From NCBI RefSeq assembly GCF_011077955.1, contig NZ_JAALBX010000003.1, positions 310,001 to 374,000 of the forward strand: DNA of 64,000 nt. The letters run 5' to 3'. A program made the translations under genes and the position numbers. This document shows, one piece after another, positions 10,443 to 19,582 of the stretch. Numbering within the stretch: position 1 is the first letter of the stretch; each line of letters starts with the position of its first letter. Origin of the DNA: Citrobacter freundii. Lineage in GTDB: Bacteria; Pseudomonadota; Gammaproteobacteria; Enterobacterales; Enterobacteriaceae. The notes under the pieces were generated by a model. It worked only from the letters and a program-made list of their open reading frames with translations. It was not told the DNA's origin and searched no databases.

Positions 10443-12182
10443 ATGAAGATGATGTGGAAAACCCTGGCTGCATTGTTTATGGGGCTGAGCCTGGCGACGG
10501 TTGCCGCGCCGCCCCCGCCCGCCGCACCGGTTTCCTACGGCGTGGAAGAGGATGTATTTCATCCGGTTCGCGCTAAGAACGGAATGGTGGCCTCGGTTGA
10601 CGCGACGGCTACACAGGTCGGCGTCGATATTTTGAAAAAAGGCGGCAACGCGGTGGATGCGGCGGTCGCAGTGGGATTCGCCCTGGCGGTGACGCACCCG
10701 CAGGCCGGTAATATTGGCGGCGGCGGATTTATGATGCTGCGCACCAAAGATGGCACCACCACTGCGATTGATTTTCGCGAAATGGCGCCGGAAAAAGCCA
10801 CTAAAGATATGTTCCTGGACGCTGCCGGCAATGCCGACAGTAAAAAGTCGCTCACCTCGCATTTAGCTACCGGTACGCCGGGAACCGTGGCGGGGTTTGC
10901 GCTGGCGCTGCAAAAATACGGCACGATGCCGCTCAATCAAGTGGTGCAGCCTGCGATTCACCTGGCGCGCGACGGTATTGTGGTCAATGACGCGCTGGCG
11001 GAGGATTTAAAAACCTACGGCAGTGAAACGCTGCCTAATCATCCCACCAGTAAAGCTATCTTCTGGAAAACCGACGGTAATCCCCTGCAAAAAGGCGATA
11101 AGCTGGTTCAGGAGAATCTGGCAAAATCACTGGAGATGATTGCGGAAACCGGACCGGATGCGTTTTATAAAGGCGCTATCGCCGACCAAATCGCGGATGA
11201 AATGGCGAAAAATGGCGGGCTGATAAGTAAAGCCGATTTAGCGAATTACAAAGCGGTAGAGCGCGCGCCCATAAGCGGCGATTATCGCGGCTATCAAATC
11301 TTCTCCATGCCGCCTCCCTCTTCCGGCGGGATCCATATCGTACAAATCCTCAATATTCTCGAAAACTTCGATTTGAAAAAATATGGTTTCGGCAGCGCCG
11401 ATACCATGCAAATCATGGCCGAAGCGGAAAAATATGCCTATGCCGACCGCTCGGAATATTTGGGCGATCCGGATTTTGTGAAAGTCCCGTGGCAGGCGCT
11501 GACGGACAAAGCGTATGCCAAAACCCTGGCCGATCAGATCGATTTAGCGAAAGCGCGCCCGTCAAAGGAAATCAAACCGGGTAACCTTGCGCCTTACGAG
11601 AGCAATCAAACCACGCATTTCTCGGTGGTGGATAAAGACGGTAATGCGGTGGCGGTAACTTATACGCTGAACACCACGTTTGGCAGCGGGATTGTCGCCG
11701 GAGACACCGGGATTTTGCTCAATAACGAAATGGATGATTTCTCCGCGAAGCCGGGCGTACCCAACGTTTACGGCCTGGTAGGCGGCGAGGCAAATGCCGT
11801 CGGTCCGCATAAACGCCCGCTGTCATCGATGTCGCCGACGATTGTGGTTAAAGACGGGAAGACATGGCTTGTGACCGGCAGCCCTGGTGGTAGCCGGATC
11901 ATCACCACGGTATTGCAGATGGTGGTTAACAGCATCGACTTTGGGATGAATATTGCCGAAGCCACAAACGCGCCGCGCTTCCATCATCAATGGTTGCCTG
12001 ATGAATTGCGCGTCGAGAAAGGATTTAGCCCTGATACCCTGAAGCTTTTACAAGAAAAAGGGCAGAACGTGGCGGTAAAAGAGGCGATGGGCAGTACGCA
12101 GAGTATTGTCGTCGGGCCTGACGGCGTCCTGTATGGCGCGTCCGACCCGCGTTCGGTGGATGACTTAACCGCCGGGTATTAA
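10443..12182 (+). CDS. ggt: Gamma-glutamyltranspeptidase
   Basis: Periplasmic N-terminal nucleophile hydrolase that splits glutathione and other gamma-glutamyl compounds. 579 residues with a signal peptide (about residues 1-24). The proenzyme cuts itself before the nucleophile Thr; here that is T390, first residue of [12 protein letters not shown]. The oxyanion and substrate blocks [18 protein letters not shown] and [11 protein letters not shown] are intact. Divergent from yhhA with 122 bases between. Followed by a GC-rich hairpin. Confidence 0.97.
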   Translation: MKMMWKTLAALFMGLSLATVAAPPPPAAPVSYGVEEDVFHPVRAKNGMVASVDATATQVGVDILKKGGNAVDAAVAVGFALAVTHPQAGNIGGGGFMMLRTKDGTTTAIDFREMAPEKATKDMFLDAAGNADSKKSLTSHLATGTPGTVAGFALALQKYGTMPLNQVVQPAIHLARDGIVVNDALAEDLKTYGSETLPNHPTSKAIFWKTDGNPLQKGDKLVQENLAKSLEMIAETGPDAFYKGAIADQIADEMAKNGGLISKADLANYKAVERAPISGDYRGYQIFSMPPPSSGGIHIVQILNILENFDLKKYGFGSADTMQIMAEAEKYAYADRSEYLGDPDFVKVPWQALTDKAYAKTLADQIDLAKARPSKEIKPGNLAPYESNQTTHFSVVDKDGNAVAVTYTLNTTFGSGIVAGDTGILLNNEMDDFSAKPGVPNVYGLVGGEANAVGPHKRPLSSMSPTIVVKDGKTWLVTGSPGGSRIITTVLQMVVNSIDFGMNIAEATNAPRFHHQWLPDELRVEKGFSPDTLKLLQEKGQNVAVKEAMGSTQSIVVGPDGVLYGASDPRSVDDLTAGY

Positions 12183-12199
12183 TTTCCCCTTCGTCATAG

Positions 12200-12220
12200 C
12201 GGGCGGCGATAAACCGCCCG
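12200..12220 (+). terminator. Probable terminator after ggt
   Basis: Stem CGGGCGG / CCGCCCG with loop CGATAAA, 18 bases after the ggt stop. Only a short T-rich tail follows, so efficiency may be modest. Confidence 0.6.
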
Positions 12221-12572
12221 TAGTCTGTTTCTGAGCGAAAACCACGTGAGTTGGACGCGATCGTCACCAGGCTTTGGCTCAGCCTTACCCTCTTTGCTGT
12301 TACTTCTCACCAAACAGGCGACCTTGTCCTGGTAGGGCTTTTTTCTTGCTCCCTTCGAAACATGCCCTGTTTGGTGACCATCAGGTTTTTCCGCTGATTT
12401 CTGCTCTTTGGGCACCCTTCTGGTAGGGCTTCTTATTGACCATTCTACTGCCGTCCTGAGGGACAAAATTCTGACTACTCTCCCTAAAAGCGGGTTTTAT
12501 TTTTATTATAAATAACAGTCATATGCAGCGGCTGTTAATGACTATTTAAACGCTTATTTCCCGGTCTTAGCG
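12221..12572. other. Non-coding spacer with inverted and direct repeats
   Basis: No convincing gene between ggt and the chemoreceptor. CACCAAACAGG (12308-12318) is exactly inverted at 12366-12376. CTGGTAGGGCTT (12329-12340) is repeated directly at 12420-12431. Read on the minus strand, both direct copies encode KKPYQ in broken short frames, which suggests a decayed coding remnant or an interspersed repeat unit. A weaker inverted pair TAACAG/CTGTTA sits at 12513-12537. I do not recognise the element. Confidence 0.55.
12308..12376. repeat. Inverted repeat, 11-bp arms
   Basis: CACCAAACAGG and its exact reverse complement CCTGTTTGGTG, separated by 47 bases. The loop holds one copy of the CTGGTAGGGCTT direct repeat. 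Confidence 0.7.
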
Positions 12573-12573
12573 G

Positions 12574-12600
12574 TATACCTTCTCCCCGGCCTGCCGATAA
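12574..12600 (+). promoter_or_regulatory. FliA (sigma-28) class promoter of the chemoreceptor gene
   Basis: A perfect GCCGATAA -10 box at 12593-12600 stands exactly 11 bases after TATACCTT (12574-12581; five of eight match TAAAGTTT). This is the flagellar class III promoter layout, 47 bases before the chemoreceptor ATG, which fits co-expression with motility genes. Confidence 0.85.
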
Positions 12601-12647
12601 CAATGGTATCTGGTGGAAGATCCACCGTGCATACAAAGGAAAGCGTT

Positions 12648-14312
12648 ATGCGTTTACTTCAACATTTCACCATCCGTTCCGTCATGGTCGCCATCCTGGG
12701 GCTACTGTGCTTGTTGTGGAGCGGCGCCGGGCTGTTCAGCGTGTTTTCGCTGAGCAAAATGAGCCAGGGAAATGATGTGGATCGACACCTGGTGCGCCAA
12801 ATGACGGTGCTCAGTAAAGGGAACGATCAATATTTCCGCTTCGTTACGCGGCTGGCCCGCGTGATGGAAGGCACCAAAGCCGGGCAATCGCCCGATCCGA
12901 CAGTGATGAAACCGGTGCAAAAGGCGCTGGATAATATGGCGCAGGAGCTGGCATCGTTCAGACAGCTTTCGCCAGGGCCGATGGATAAAGCAACCTCCGA
13001 TAACGTGATAGCCACCTGGCAGAAGTTGCTCGACGAGGGCGTGACCCGCCAGCTCCAGTTGGCGCAGCAGGGCGATCTGGATGCGTTTCGCGCTCATGCG
13101 AATAACATTACGCCCGCGTTAAGCCGCGCCTTTGGCGCAAGCGCGGAGGCCTTCAACGCAGCAGCAGACCGTAAGCTTGATGAGACGCGAATCAATGTAG
13201 ATAACCAGACCGTTTTAACGCGCATCATCATGATAATAAGCGTTGCGCTAGCCATCGTGATGCTTATCTTCACCGATCGCTATCTGGTGGCGATGATGGT
13301 GCGCCCGCTTAATCGTATTCGTGAACATTTCCAGCTTATCGCCAGCGGCGATCTCAGCCAACCCGTGCCGGTGCAAGCCAGTCGCAACTGCGTCGGAAAG
13401 CTGGTGCCGTTGCTGACCGCTATGCAAGAGAGCCTGCGTGATGCGGTGAATTCAATCCGCCAGGGTAGCGAAAGTATCTGGCAAGGCGCGCGGGATATCT
13501 CCGCCGGCAATCAGGATCTTGCCACTCGCACCGAAGAGCAGGCGTCTGCGCTGGTGGAAACGGCCGCCAGTATGGAGCAGTTGACCGCAACCGTTAAGCA
13601 CAACGCCGATAACGCGCATGCCGCAAGCCAACTGGCGCAAAAAGCCTCTACGACCGCCAGCAAAGGCGGAAAGCTGGTGGGCGATGTTGTAAATACCATG
13701 ACGGGCATTTCGGGCAGTTCGAAGAAAATCGCCGACATCACCACAGTCATAAACAGCATTGCGTTCCAGACCAATATTCTGGCGCTTAACGCGGCGGTTG
13801 AAGCGGCGCGCGCAGGTGAACAAGGACGCGGTTTTGCCGTGGTGGCGAGCGAAGTGCGCAATCTTGCCAGTCGCAGCGGGCAGGCGGCGAAAGAGATTGA
13901 AACGCTGATTGCCGACTCGGTGACCCGGGTAGATAAGGGCGCGGATCTGGTCCATCAGGCGGGTATTACCATGGCGGAAATTGTTGAGGCGGTGGCGCAG
14001 GTCACGGCAATCATGAAACAGATAGCCTCAGCGACCGACGAGCAAAGTAAAGGCATTGCCCAGGTGGGGGTGGCTATTACCCAGATGGATGGCGTGACCC
14101 AGCATAACTCGGCGCTGGTGGAACAAGTCTCTACGGCGGCGGCGAGTCTTGAGCGGCAAACGGCTGAACTTCAGCAATCGGTGGAGCACTTCCGTCTGGT
14201 TGAGAGCGCGATGAAGGTCGCTGAAAACAAACCGTCAGCCAAAGTGGCAGGGACGAAGACGACGCCGCCTTCACCTAAGGGCAGCCCGAAAGAAGAGTGG
14301 GTTACGTTTTAA
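12648..14312 (+). CDS. Methyl-accepting chemotaxis receptor
   Basis: Transmembrane chemoreceptor that signals to CheA/CheW. 554 residues: TM1 (about 11-35), a Tar-like four-helix periplasmic domain (about 36-185), TM2 (about 187-209), HAMP (about 210-262), then the long methylated coiled coil. Its tip [19 protein letters not shown] is near residues 373-391. The C-terminus EWVTF matches the xWxxF form of the NWETF tether that binds CheR/CheB in major receptors. ATG 12648 was chosen for its AAAGGA site seven bases upstream. The ligand is unknown; it could be related to Salmonella Tcp or E. coli Tap/Trg, but the sensor domain is too divergent to say. No such gene is at this locus in E. coli K-12. 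Confidence 0.93.
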   Translation: MRLLQHFTIRSVMVAILGLLCLLWSGAGLFSVFSLSKMSQGNDVDRHLVRQMTVLSKGNDQYFRFVTRLARVMEGTKAGQSPDPTVMKPVQKALDNMAQELASFRQLSPGPMDKATSDNVIATWQKLLDEGVTRQLQLAQQGDLDAFRAHANNITPALSRAFGASAEAFNAAADRKLDETRINVDNQTVLTRIIMIISVALAIVMLIFTDRYLVAMMVRPLNRIREHFQLIASGDLSQPVPVQASRNCVGKLVPLLTAMQESLRDAVNSIRQGSESIWQGARDISAGNQDLATRTEEQASALVETAASMEQLTATVKHNADNAHAASQLAQKASTTASKGGKLVGDVVNTMTGISGSSKKIADITTVINSIAFQTNILALNAAVEAARAGEQGRGFAVVASEVRNLASRSGQAAKEIETLIADSVTRVDKGADLVHQAGITMAEIVEAVAQVTAIMKQIASATDEQSKGIAQVGVAITQMDGVTQHNSALVEQVSTAAASLERQTAELQQSVEHFRLVESAMKVAENKPSAKVAGTKTTPPSPKGSPKEEWVTF

Positions 14313-14350
14313 TTCACGCGTTAATCCTAAATAAGCATAGAGCCGCGCTT

Positions 14351-14384
14351 CTCTTCGTTATATATTTATTTATATAGCGAAGAG
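14351..14384 (+). promoter_or_regulatory. 5' leader hairpin reaching the ribosome site of the DUF2623 gene
   Basis: CTCTTCGTTATATA (14351-14364) pairs with TATATAGCGAAGAG (14371-14384), 14 base pairs with one wobble. The 3' arm ends in AGAG, the first half of the purine-rich AGAGGGCGAG that precedes ATG 14394. The AU-rich inner half would open easily, so a thermosensor-like or trans-acting translational control is possible. Inference only. Confidence 0.55.
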
Positions 14385-14393
14385 GGCGAGACG

Positions 14394-14711
14394 ATGAATC
14401 ATTTTGGTAAAGGATTAATGGCGGGCCTTGCTGCAAACGAGGCCGCGAGCGCAGACCATGCCGCGCGATTTTGCGGCGAATACAAACGTGGATTCGTGCT
14501 GGGTTATACGCATCGTCTTTATGAGAACACCGGTGATAAACTGCTCAGCGCGTGGGAGGCGGGGCTTTTGACGCGGCGTTATGCCCTTGATAAAGATGCC
14601 ATAATCGATTTTTTCACCGAAAATCAAAACAGTTCATCACGACGCTTTTTTATGGCGGGCTATCGGCTGGGGGCGCAACCGCTCAACGCCATGGACGCGG
14701 ACGAGTATTAA
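14394..14711 (+). CDS. yghW: YghW-like DUF2623 protein
   Basis: Small soluble protein of unknown function, 105 residues. It resembles E. coli YghW (DUF2623): [11 protein letters not shown], then [35 protein letters not shown] and [10 protein letters not shown] line up with the remembered YghW sequence. YghW sits elsewhere in E. coli, so this is a homologue at another locus and the symbol is by similarity. It follows the chemoreceptor by 81 bases without a clear terminator and may be partly co-transcribed with it. A strong hairpin covers the approach to its start codon. Confidence 0.85.
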   Translation: MNHFGKGLMAGLAANEAASADHAARFCGEYKRGFVLGYTHRLYENTGDKLLSAWEAGLLTRRYALDKDAIIDFFTENQNSSSRRFFMAGYRLGAQPLNAMDADEY

Positions 14712-14771
14712 ACGCAGAGCCGCTTGTTTCCTCATCTCGCTCACTCACCCCGCATTTTTTTTAAAAAAAAC

Positions 14772-14802
14772 TGGACACATGCGAATGATAATGATTATTA
14801 TT
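14772..14802 (+). promoter_or_regulatory. ryhB promoter with Fur box
   Basis: A -35 TGGACA (14772-14777), 18-base spacer and -10 TATTAT (14796-14801) end six bases before the RyhB start. The -10 overlaps TGATAATGATTATTA (14786-14800), a 7-1-7 inverted Fur box with one mismatch, so Fe-Fur would block RNA polymerase. This is the arrangement known for E. coli ryhB. Confidence 0.92.
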
Positions 14803-14807
14803 GCCAT

Positions 14808-14900
14808 GCGTTCAGGGAGACCTCTACGGTGTAAACCTGAAAGCACGACATTGCTCACATTGCTTCCAGTATTTTTTAGCCAGCCTCGTGCTGGCTTTTT
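14808..14900 (+). ncRNA. ryhB: RyhB iron-responsive small RNA
   Basis: Hfq-dependent small RNA that represses mRNAs of iron-using proteins when iron is scarce. The start GCGTTCAGG resembles E. coli GCGATCAGG. The target-pairing core running from CCTGAAAGCACGACATT through TGCTCACATTGCTTCCAG matches the E. coli core as I recall it. It ends in the AGCCAGC / GCTGGCT hairpin (14878-14896) with nine T. The 5' stem-loop differs at several bases from E. coli. In K-12 it lies between yhhX and yhhY; here it lies between the YghW-like gene and yhhW, the locus otherwise conserved. Confidence 0.96.
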
Positions 14901-15039
14901 TTTTGACTGCGTGTTGTCCACTTTTTATCCCCTCTCACTCATTCATAATTTTTGAACAGAGGCGTCAATTTTCGCCCTCTATCATCATTGCGGCTTCCGG
15001 TCCACACTACTTCCATCGCAAACGAACTGGGGATACACA

Positions 15040-15735
15040 ATGATTTACTTACGCAAAGCAGCCGATCGCGGCCATGCAAATCACGGCTGGTTGGATTCCT
15101 GGCACACCTTTTCTTTCGCCAATTATTACGATCCAAACTTCATGGGTTTCTCCGCTCTGCGCGTGATTAACGATGATGTGATCGATGCCGGTCAGGGCTT
15201 TGGCACTCACCCGCATAAAGACATGGAAATCCTGACTTATGTGCTGGAAGGCGCGGTTGAGCACCAGGACAGCATGGGCAACAAAGAACAAGTGCCTGCG
15301 GGCGAGTTCCAGATTATGAGCGCCGGGACCGGCGTGCGTCACTCCGAGTACAATCCCAGCGAAACCGAGCGTCTGCGGTTGTATCAAATCTGGATCATTC
15401 CGGAAAAAAATGGCATTGAGCCTCGCTACGAGCAGCGCCGTTTTGATGCCGCGCACGGTCGCCAGTTAGTACTGTCGCCGGATGCCCGCGACGGGTCGCT
15501 GAAAGTCAATCAGGATATGGAACTGACGCGCTGGGCGCTGAAGAAAGACGAGCAGGCGGTGTACCAGATTGCCGCGGATCGTAATGTCTGGATCCAGGTG
15601 GTGAAAGGCGATGTCTCGATTAACGGCACGAAAGCCTCCACCAGCGATGGCCTTGCTATCCGTGACGAGCAAGCGCTCTCTATCCACGCCGATAGCGACA
15701 GTGAAATCTTGCTGTTTGATCTGCCGCCGGTTTAA
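15040..15735 (+). CDS. yhhW: YhhW quercetin 2,3-dioxygenase, pirin family
   Basis: Bicupin of the pirin family; the E. coli homologue cleaves quercetin in vitro. 231 residues, the family length. Metal ligands H57 and H59 (GTHPHKDME), H101 and E103 (GVRHSEYN) are all present in the N-terminal cupin. Cytoplasmic, physiological substrate uncertain. ATG 15040 follows CTGGGGATACACA. A terminator sits 12 bases after the stop. gntR follows but is probably a separate unit. Confidence 0.95.
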   Translation: MIYLRKAADRGHANHGWLDSWHTFSFANYYDPNFMGFSALRVINDDVIDAGQGFGTHPHKDMEILTYVLEGAVEHQDSMGNKEQVPAGEFQIMSAGTGVRHSEYNPSETERLRLYQIWIIPEKNGIEPRYEQRRFDAAHGRQLVLSPDARDGSLKVNQDMELTRWALKKDEQAVYQIAADRNVWIQVVKGDVSINGTKASTSDGLAIRDEQALSIHADSDSEILLFDLPPV

Positions 15736-15746
15736 TCCTTCCCTGC

Positions 15747-15774
15747 AAGCGCATCGTTCTGGCGGTGCGCTTTT
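15747..15774 (+). terminator. Terminator after yhhW
   Basis: AAGCGCA (15747-15753) pairs with TGCGCTT (15766-15772), with T through 15774. Confidence 0.75.
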
Positions 15775-15878
15775 ATCAAAAAATGATGCTTTTTCGCGGG
15801 CTTCCTCTGTTACAGGGGAAGCCCCGGCGTCGTCCGTGATAAACTGGCTTGAGTGATTAACTTTGCGCCTTCGAGACG

Positions 15879-16874
15879 ATGAAAAAGAAAAGACCAGTAT
15901 TACAGGATGTGGCTGATCGCGTAGGCGTGACGAAAATGACCGTCAGCCGCTTCTTGCGTAATCCTGAGCAAGTATCTGAAGCGCTGCGCGGAAAAATCGC
16001 GGCGGCGTTGGATGAACTGGGGTATATCCCCAATCGCGCGCCCGATATTCTCTCCAATGCCACCAGTCGCGCCATCGGCGTGCTGCTGCCTTCGCTCACA
16101 AACCAGGTTTTCGCAGAAGTATTGCGCGGTATTGAAAGCGTTATTGACGCCCACGGTTATCAAACCATGCTGGCGCACTATGGCTACAAACCTGAACTGG
16201 AAGAAGAACGCCTGGAATCGATGCTCTCCTGGAATATCGACGGGTTAATCCTGACCGAACGCACCCACACGCCACGCACCCTGAAAATGATTGAAGTGGC
16301 GGGTATTCCGGTAGTGGAGTTAATGGACAGCGTATCGCCTTGTCTGGACATTGCGGTCGGGTTCAATAATTTTGAAGCTGCGCGCCAGATGACGGCGGAA
16401 ATCATCGTGCGCGGGCATACGCATGTTGCCTACCTGGGCGCGCGTCTTGATGAACGAACCATCCAGAAGCAGCGCGGTTACGAGCAGGCGATGCGCGATG
16501 CGGGTCTGACGCCGTACAGCGTCATGGTCGAACAATCCTCTTCCTTTTCCACCGGTATCGAACTCCTGCGCCAGGCACGGCGCGAATTCCCTCAACTTGA
16601 CAGTATCTTCTGCACCAATGACGATTTAGCTATCGGCGCGGCGTTTGAATGCCAGCGGCTAGGGCTGCGCATTCCGCATGACATGGCGATTGCCGGTTTC
16701 CATGGCCACGATATCGGCCAGGTAATGGAGCCACGTCTGGCGAGTGTGTTGACGCCCCGAGAGCGTATGGGTCGAATTGGCGCGGAACGCCTGCTGGCGC
16801 GTATCCGCGGTGAAATCGTGACGCCGAAGTTGTTAGATTTAGGTTTCACATTGTCACCGGGTGGATCAATTTAA
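15879..16874 (+). CDS. gntR: GntR gluconate operon repressor
   Basis: LacI-family repressor of gluconate uptake and phosphorylation genes, released by gluconate. 331 residues. The N-terminal helix-turn-helix and hinge are in RPVLQDVADRVGVTKMTVSRFL and PNRAPDILSNATSRAIGVLLP; the rest is the periplasmic-binding-like effector domain. Almost the same as E. coli GntR by eye. ATG 15879 gives the family length. It precedes gntKU, from which it is separated by two overlapping operators. Confidence 0.97.
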   Translation: MKKKRPVLQDVADRVGVTKMTVSRFLRNPEQVSEALRGKIAAALDELGYIPNRAPDILSNATSRAIGVLLPSLTNQVFAEVLRGIESVIDAHGYQTMLAHYGYKPELEEERLESMLSWNIDGLILTERTHTPRTLKMIEVAGIPVVELMDSVSPCLDIAVGFNNFEAARQMTAEIIVRGHTHVAYLGARLDERTIQKQRGYEQAMRDAGLTPYSVMVEQSSSFSTGIELLRQARREFPQLDSIFCTNDDLAIGAAFECQRLGLRIPHDMAIAGFHGHDIGQVMEPRLASVLTPRERMGRIGAERLLARIRGEIVTPKLLDLGFTLSPGGSI

Positions 16875-16954
16875 CCTCGCCAAATTTGAACTGGCTCACA
16901 CTTATTGACACTGGCGACGCGGGGAGATTGCGTCGCTAACCGCGCCGCATGACA

Positions 16955-16983
16955 ATGTTACCGATAACTGTTACCCGTAACAT
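16955..16983 (+). promoter_or_regulatory. Tandem GntR operators before gntK
   Basis: ATGTTACCGATAACTG (16955-16970) and CTGTTACCCGTAACAT (16968-16983) are two overlapping copies of the gnt operator ATGTTACC-type palindrome, 36 bases before the gntK start. Confidence 0.85.
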
Positions 16984-17018
16984 TTCCTTTGAATCTCATG
17001 TGCCAGTGGAGCAACGCG

Positions 17019-17552
17019 ATGAGCACGACAAACCATGACCATCATATCTACGTCTTAATGGGCGTATCCGGCAGCGGTAAATCTGCCGTGGCCAGCGAAG
17101 TGGCGCACCGTTTAAAAGCGGCGTTTTTGGATGGCGACTTTCTGCATCCGCGCAGCAATATTATGAAAATGGCCTCCGGCGAACCGCTGAATGACGACGA
17201 TCGCAAACCGTGGCTGAAAGCGTTAAACGATGCGGCGTTTGCCATGCAGCGCACCAACAGAGTGTCGCTCATTGTCTGTTCATCCCTGAAAAAGGATTAT
17301 CGTGACCAATTACGTGACGGTAACCCGAATCTCTCCTTCATTTATTTGAAAGGCGAGTCCGACGTCATTGAAGGACGTCTGAAAGCGCGTAAAGGGCACT
17401 TCTTTAAGCCGCAGATGCTGGTGACCCAGTTCCAGACGCTGGAAGAGCCAAAAGCCGACGAGACCGATGTCATCGTAATTGATATTGATCAGCCGCTCGA
17501 GGGCGTGGTGGAAAGCACCATCGCTGCAATCGGAGAAGGCCAGACGGCGTGA
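17019..17552 (+). CDS. gntK: Thermoresistant gluconokinase GntK
   Basis: Phosphorylates gluconate to 6-phosphogluconate with ATP, feeding Entner-Doudoroff and pentose phosphate routes. 177 residues. P-loop GVSGSGKS at residues 15-22, then LDGDFLHPRSNIMKM and the lid region RLKARKGHFFKPQML. ATG 17019 (MSTTNHDHHIYVLMG) was chosen over an in-frame ATG at 16989 because it has GTGGAG seven bases upstream and matches the E. coli N-terminus. Overlaps gntU by GTGA. Confidence 0.96.
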   Translation: MSTTNHDHHIYVLMGVSGSGKSAVASEVAHRLKAAFLDGDFLHPRSNIMKMASGEPLNDDDRKPWLKALNDAAFAMQRTNRVSLIVCSSLKKDYRDQLRDGNPNLSFIYLKGESDVIEGRLKARKGHFFKPQMLVTQFQTLEEPKADETDVIVIDIDQPLEGVVESTIAAIGEGQTA

Positions 17553-18889
17553 ATACTTTAACATTGGTGTTAACAGCAGCCGGCTCCGTGCTGTTGCTGC
17601 TGTTTTTAGTAATGAAGGCGCGTATGCACGCCTTTGTTGCGTTGATGGTGGTGTCTATTGGTGCAGGGCTTTTTTCAGGTATGCCGCTCGATAAGATTGC
17701 GACAACCATGGAAAAAGGGATGGGCGGCACGCTGGGTTTTCTGGCGGTCGTGGTGGCGCTGGGCGCCATGTTTGGCAAGATCCTTCATGAAACAGGCGCA
17801 GTCGATCAGATTGCCGTCAAGATGTTGAAATCCTTCGGGCACAGCAAAGCGCATTACGCCATTGGCCTCGCGGGGCTTATCTGCGCGCTGCCGCTGTTCT
17901 TTGAAGTGGCGGTGGTGCTGCTGATTAGCGTGGCGTTCTCAATGGCGCGCCATACCGGCACTAACCTTGTGAAGCTTGTGATCCCGCTGTTTGCAGGCGT
18001 AGCGGCGGCGGCCGCGTTCCTGCTGCCAGGGCCTGCGCCGATGCTGCTGGCCTCACAGATGCACGCCGATTTCGGCTGGATGATCCTTATTGGCTTGTGC
18101 GCGGCAATTCCGGGCATGCTGATTGCCGGTCCGCTGTTCGGCAATCTCATTAGCCAACACGTCGAACTGCATATTCCTGATGACATCAGCGAACCGCATC
18201 TAGGCGAAGGCAAATTACCGTCTTTTGGTTTTAGCCTTGCGCTGATCCTGCTGCCGTTGGTGCTGGTGGGGCTGAAAACCATCGCCGCGCGCTTCACGCA
18301 AGAAGGGTCACGCCTGTACGAATGGTTGCAGTTTATCGGTCATCCGTTTACCGCCATTCTTATTGCGTGTCTGGTGGCGATATATGGCCTTGCGATGCGT
18401 CGCGGCATGTCGCGTGAGCGCGTTATGGAAATCTGCGGTCATGCGCTCCAGCCCGCCGGGATCATTCTGTTGGTGATTGGCGCAGGTGGCGTATTCAAAC
18501 AGGTTCTGGTGGATTCCGGCGTCGGTCCGGCATTAGGCGAAGCGTTAACCGGTATGGGTTTACCCATCGCGTTGACCTGCTTTGTGCTGGCGGCGGCGGT
18601 GCGCATTATTCAGGGTTCAGCCACGGTTGCTTGCCTGACGGCAGTAGGCCTGGTGATGCCGGTTATCGGACAGCTGCACTATTCCGGCGCGCAGCTTGCG
18701 GCACTGTCGATTTGCATTGCGGGCGGGTCCATTGTGGTCAGCCACGTGAACGATGCCGGGTTCTGGTTATTTGGCAAATTCACCGGTGCGACGGAAGGAC
18801 AAACCCTGAAGACCTGGACGCTGATGGAGACCATTCTGGGCACCACGGGCGCGATGGTCGGGATGATTGCGTTTCAGATGTTAAGTTAA
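17549..18889 (+). CDS. gntU: GntU low-affinity gluconate permease
   Basis: Inner-membrane gluconate:H+ symporter of the GntP family, 446 residues as in E. coli, about a dozen hydrophobic segments. Typical stretches include GGTLGFLAVVVALGAMFGKI, LFFEVAVVLLI and the C-terminal GGSIVVSHVNDAGFWLFGKF. It starts with GTG inside the gntK stop (GTGA), so the two are translationally coupled. A long hairpin follows, shared with the convergent yhgN. Confidence 0.96.
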   Translation: MNTLTLVLTAAGSVLLLLFLVMKARMHAFVALMVVSIGAGLFSGMPLDKIATTMEKGMGGTLGFLAVVVALGAMFGKILHETGAVDQIAVKMLKSFGHSKAHYAIGLAGLICALPLFFEVAVVLLISVAFSMARHTGTNLVKLVIPLFAGVAAAAAFLLPGPAPMLLASQMHADFGWMILIGLCAAIPGMLIAGPLFGNLISQHVELHIPDDISEPHLGEGKLPSFGFSLALILLPLVLVGLKTIAARFTQEGSRLYEWLQFIGHPFTAILIACLVAIYGLAMRRGMSRERVMEICGHALQPAGIILLVIGAGGVFKQVLVDSGVGPALGEALTGMGLPIALTCFVLAAAVRIIQGSATVACLTAVGLVMPVIGQLHYSGAQLAALSICIAGGSIVVSHVNDAGFWLFGKFTGATEGQTLKTWTLMETILGTTGAMVGMIAFQMLS

Positions 18890-18898
18890 GCATTACCC

Positions 18899-18924
18899 AC
18901 TGGCGTGCCTGTCGCACGCCAGTG
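18899..18924. terminator. Bidirectional hairpin between gntU and yhgN
   Basis: CACTGGCGTGC pairs with GCACGCCAGTG across a four-base CTGT loop. It lies between two convergent stops, with short T-rich flanks. Confidence 0.7.
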
Positions 18925-18933
18925 ATTTGATCG

Positions 18934-19527
18934 TTACCCCTTCATCCACGCCCGTATGCCGTCCAGGAACATTTGCGTGGATAACATCACCAACACCAGC
19001 CCCATGAGCCGCTCCAGCGCATTAACCCCTTTCTCACCGAGCAGGCGCAAAAATAAAGATGACTGCAACAGAATCGCTACGGTGCCGCCCCAGGCTATCA
19101 GCAGAGCGATAACCAAATGTCCCATCTGATTAGGATATTGATGTGAGAGCAGCATCAGGGTCGCCAGAATCGTCGGGCCGGCGACCAGCGGGATAGCCAG
19201 CGGCACAATAAACGGCTCTTCGCCGACAGGCAGACCGCTGGCGTTGCCTTCCTGGCTTGGAAAAATCATTTTTATCGCGATCAGAAATAAAATAATCCCG
19301 CCGGAAATCGAGACCGTTTCGGCTCGCAGATTGAGGAAGGCGAGAATTTTTTCACCGGCAAACAGGAAAATGAGCATCAGCAGCAGCGCTATCAACAGCT
19401 CACGTATCATGATTGCTCGGCGCCGTTTCGGTTCTGTGTGTTTCAGAACAGACATAAAAATTGGCAAGTTGCCCAGAGGATCCATAATCAGGATCAGCAA
19501 GACGGCGGCGGAGATAATGTCATTCAT
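18934..19527 (-). CDS. yhgN: YhgN, MarC-family inner membrane protein
   Basis: Six-span membrane protein of the MarC family, 197 residues, function unsettled; earlier ideas of antibiotic efflux for MarC proteins were not upheld. Family blocks are LLILIMDPLGNLPIFMSVLKH near the N-terminus, FLFAGEKILAFLNL, PLAIPLVAGPTIL and a C-terminal ALERLMGLVLVMLSTQMFLDGI. Transcribed away from asd with 174 bases between. Confidence 0.95.
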   Translation of the reverse strand: MNDIISAAVLLILIMDPLGNLPIFMSVLKHTEPKRRRAIMIRELLIALLLMLIFLFAGEKILAFLNLRAETVSISGGIILFLIAIKMIFPSQEGNASGLPVGEEPFIVPLAIPLVAGPTILATLMLLSHQYPNQMGHLVIALLIAWGGTVAILLQSSLFLRLLGEKGVNALERLMGLVLVMLSTQMFLDGIRAWMKG

Positions 19528-19582
19528 GTACGTATTCCCTGTTTCCCGGGTCGATTGCCCGCTTAAATAAGTTGCGTTACTG

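Noticed and set aside
12194-12466. 90-codon minus-strand frame between ggt and the chemoreceptor
   Set aside because: No ribosome site, very basic odd composition, runs through the ggt terminator; kept only as possible remnant within the repeat-bearing spacer.
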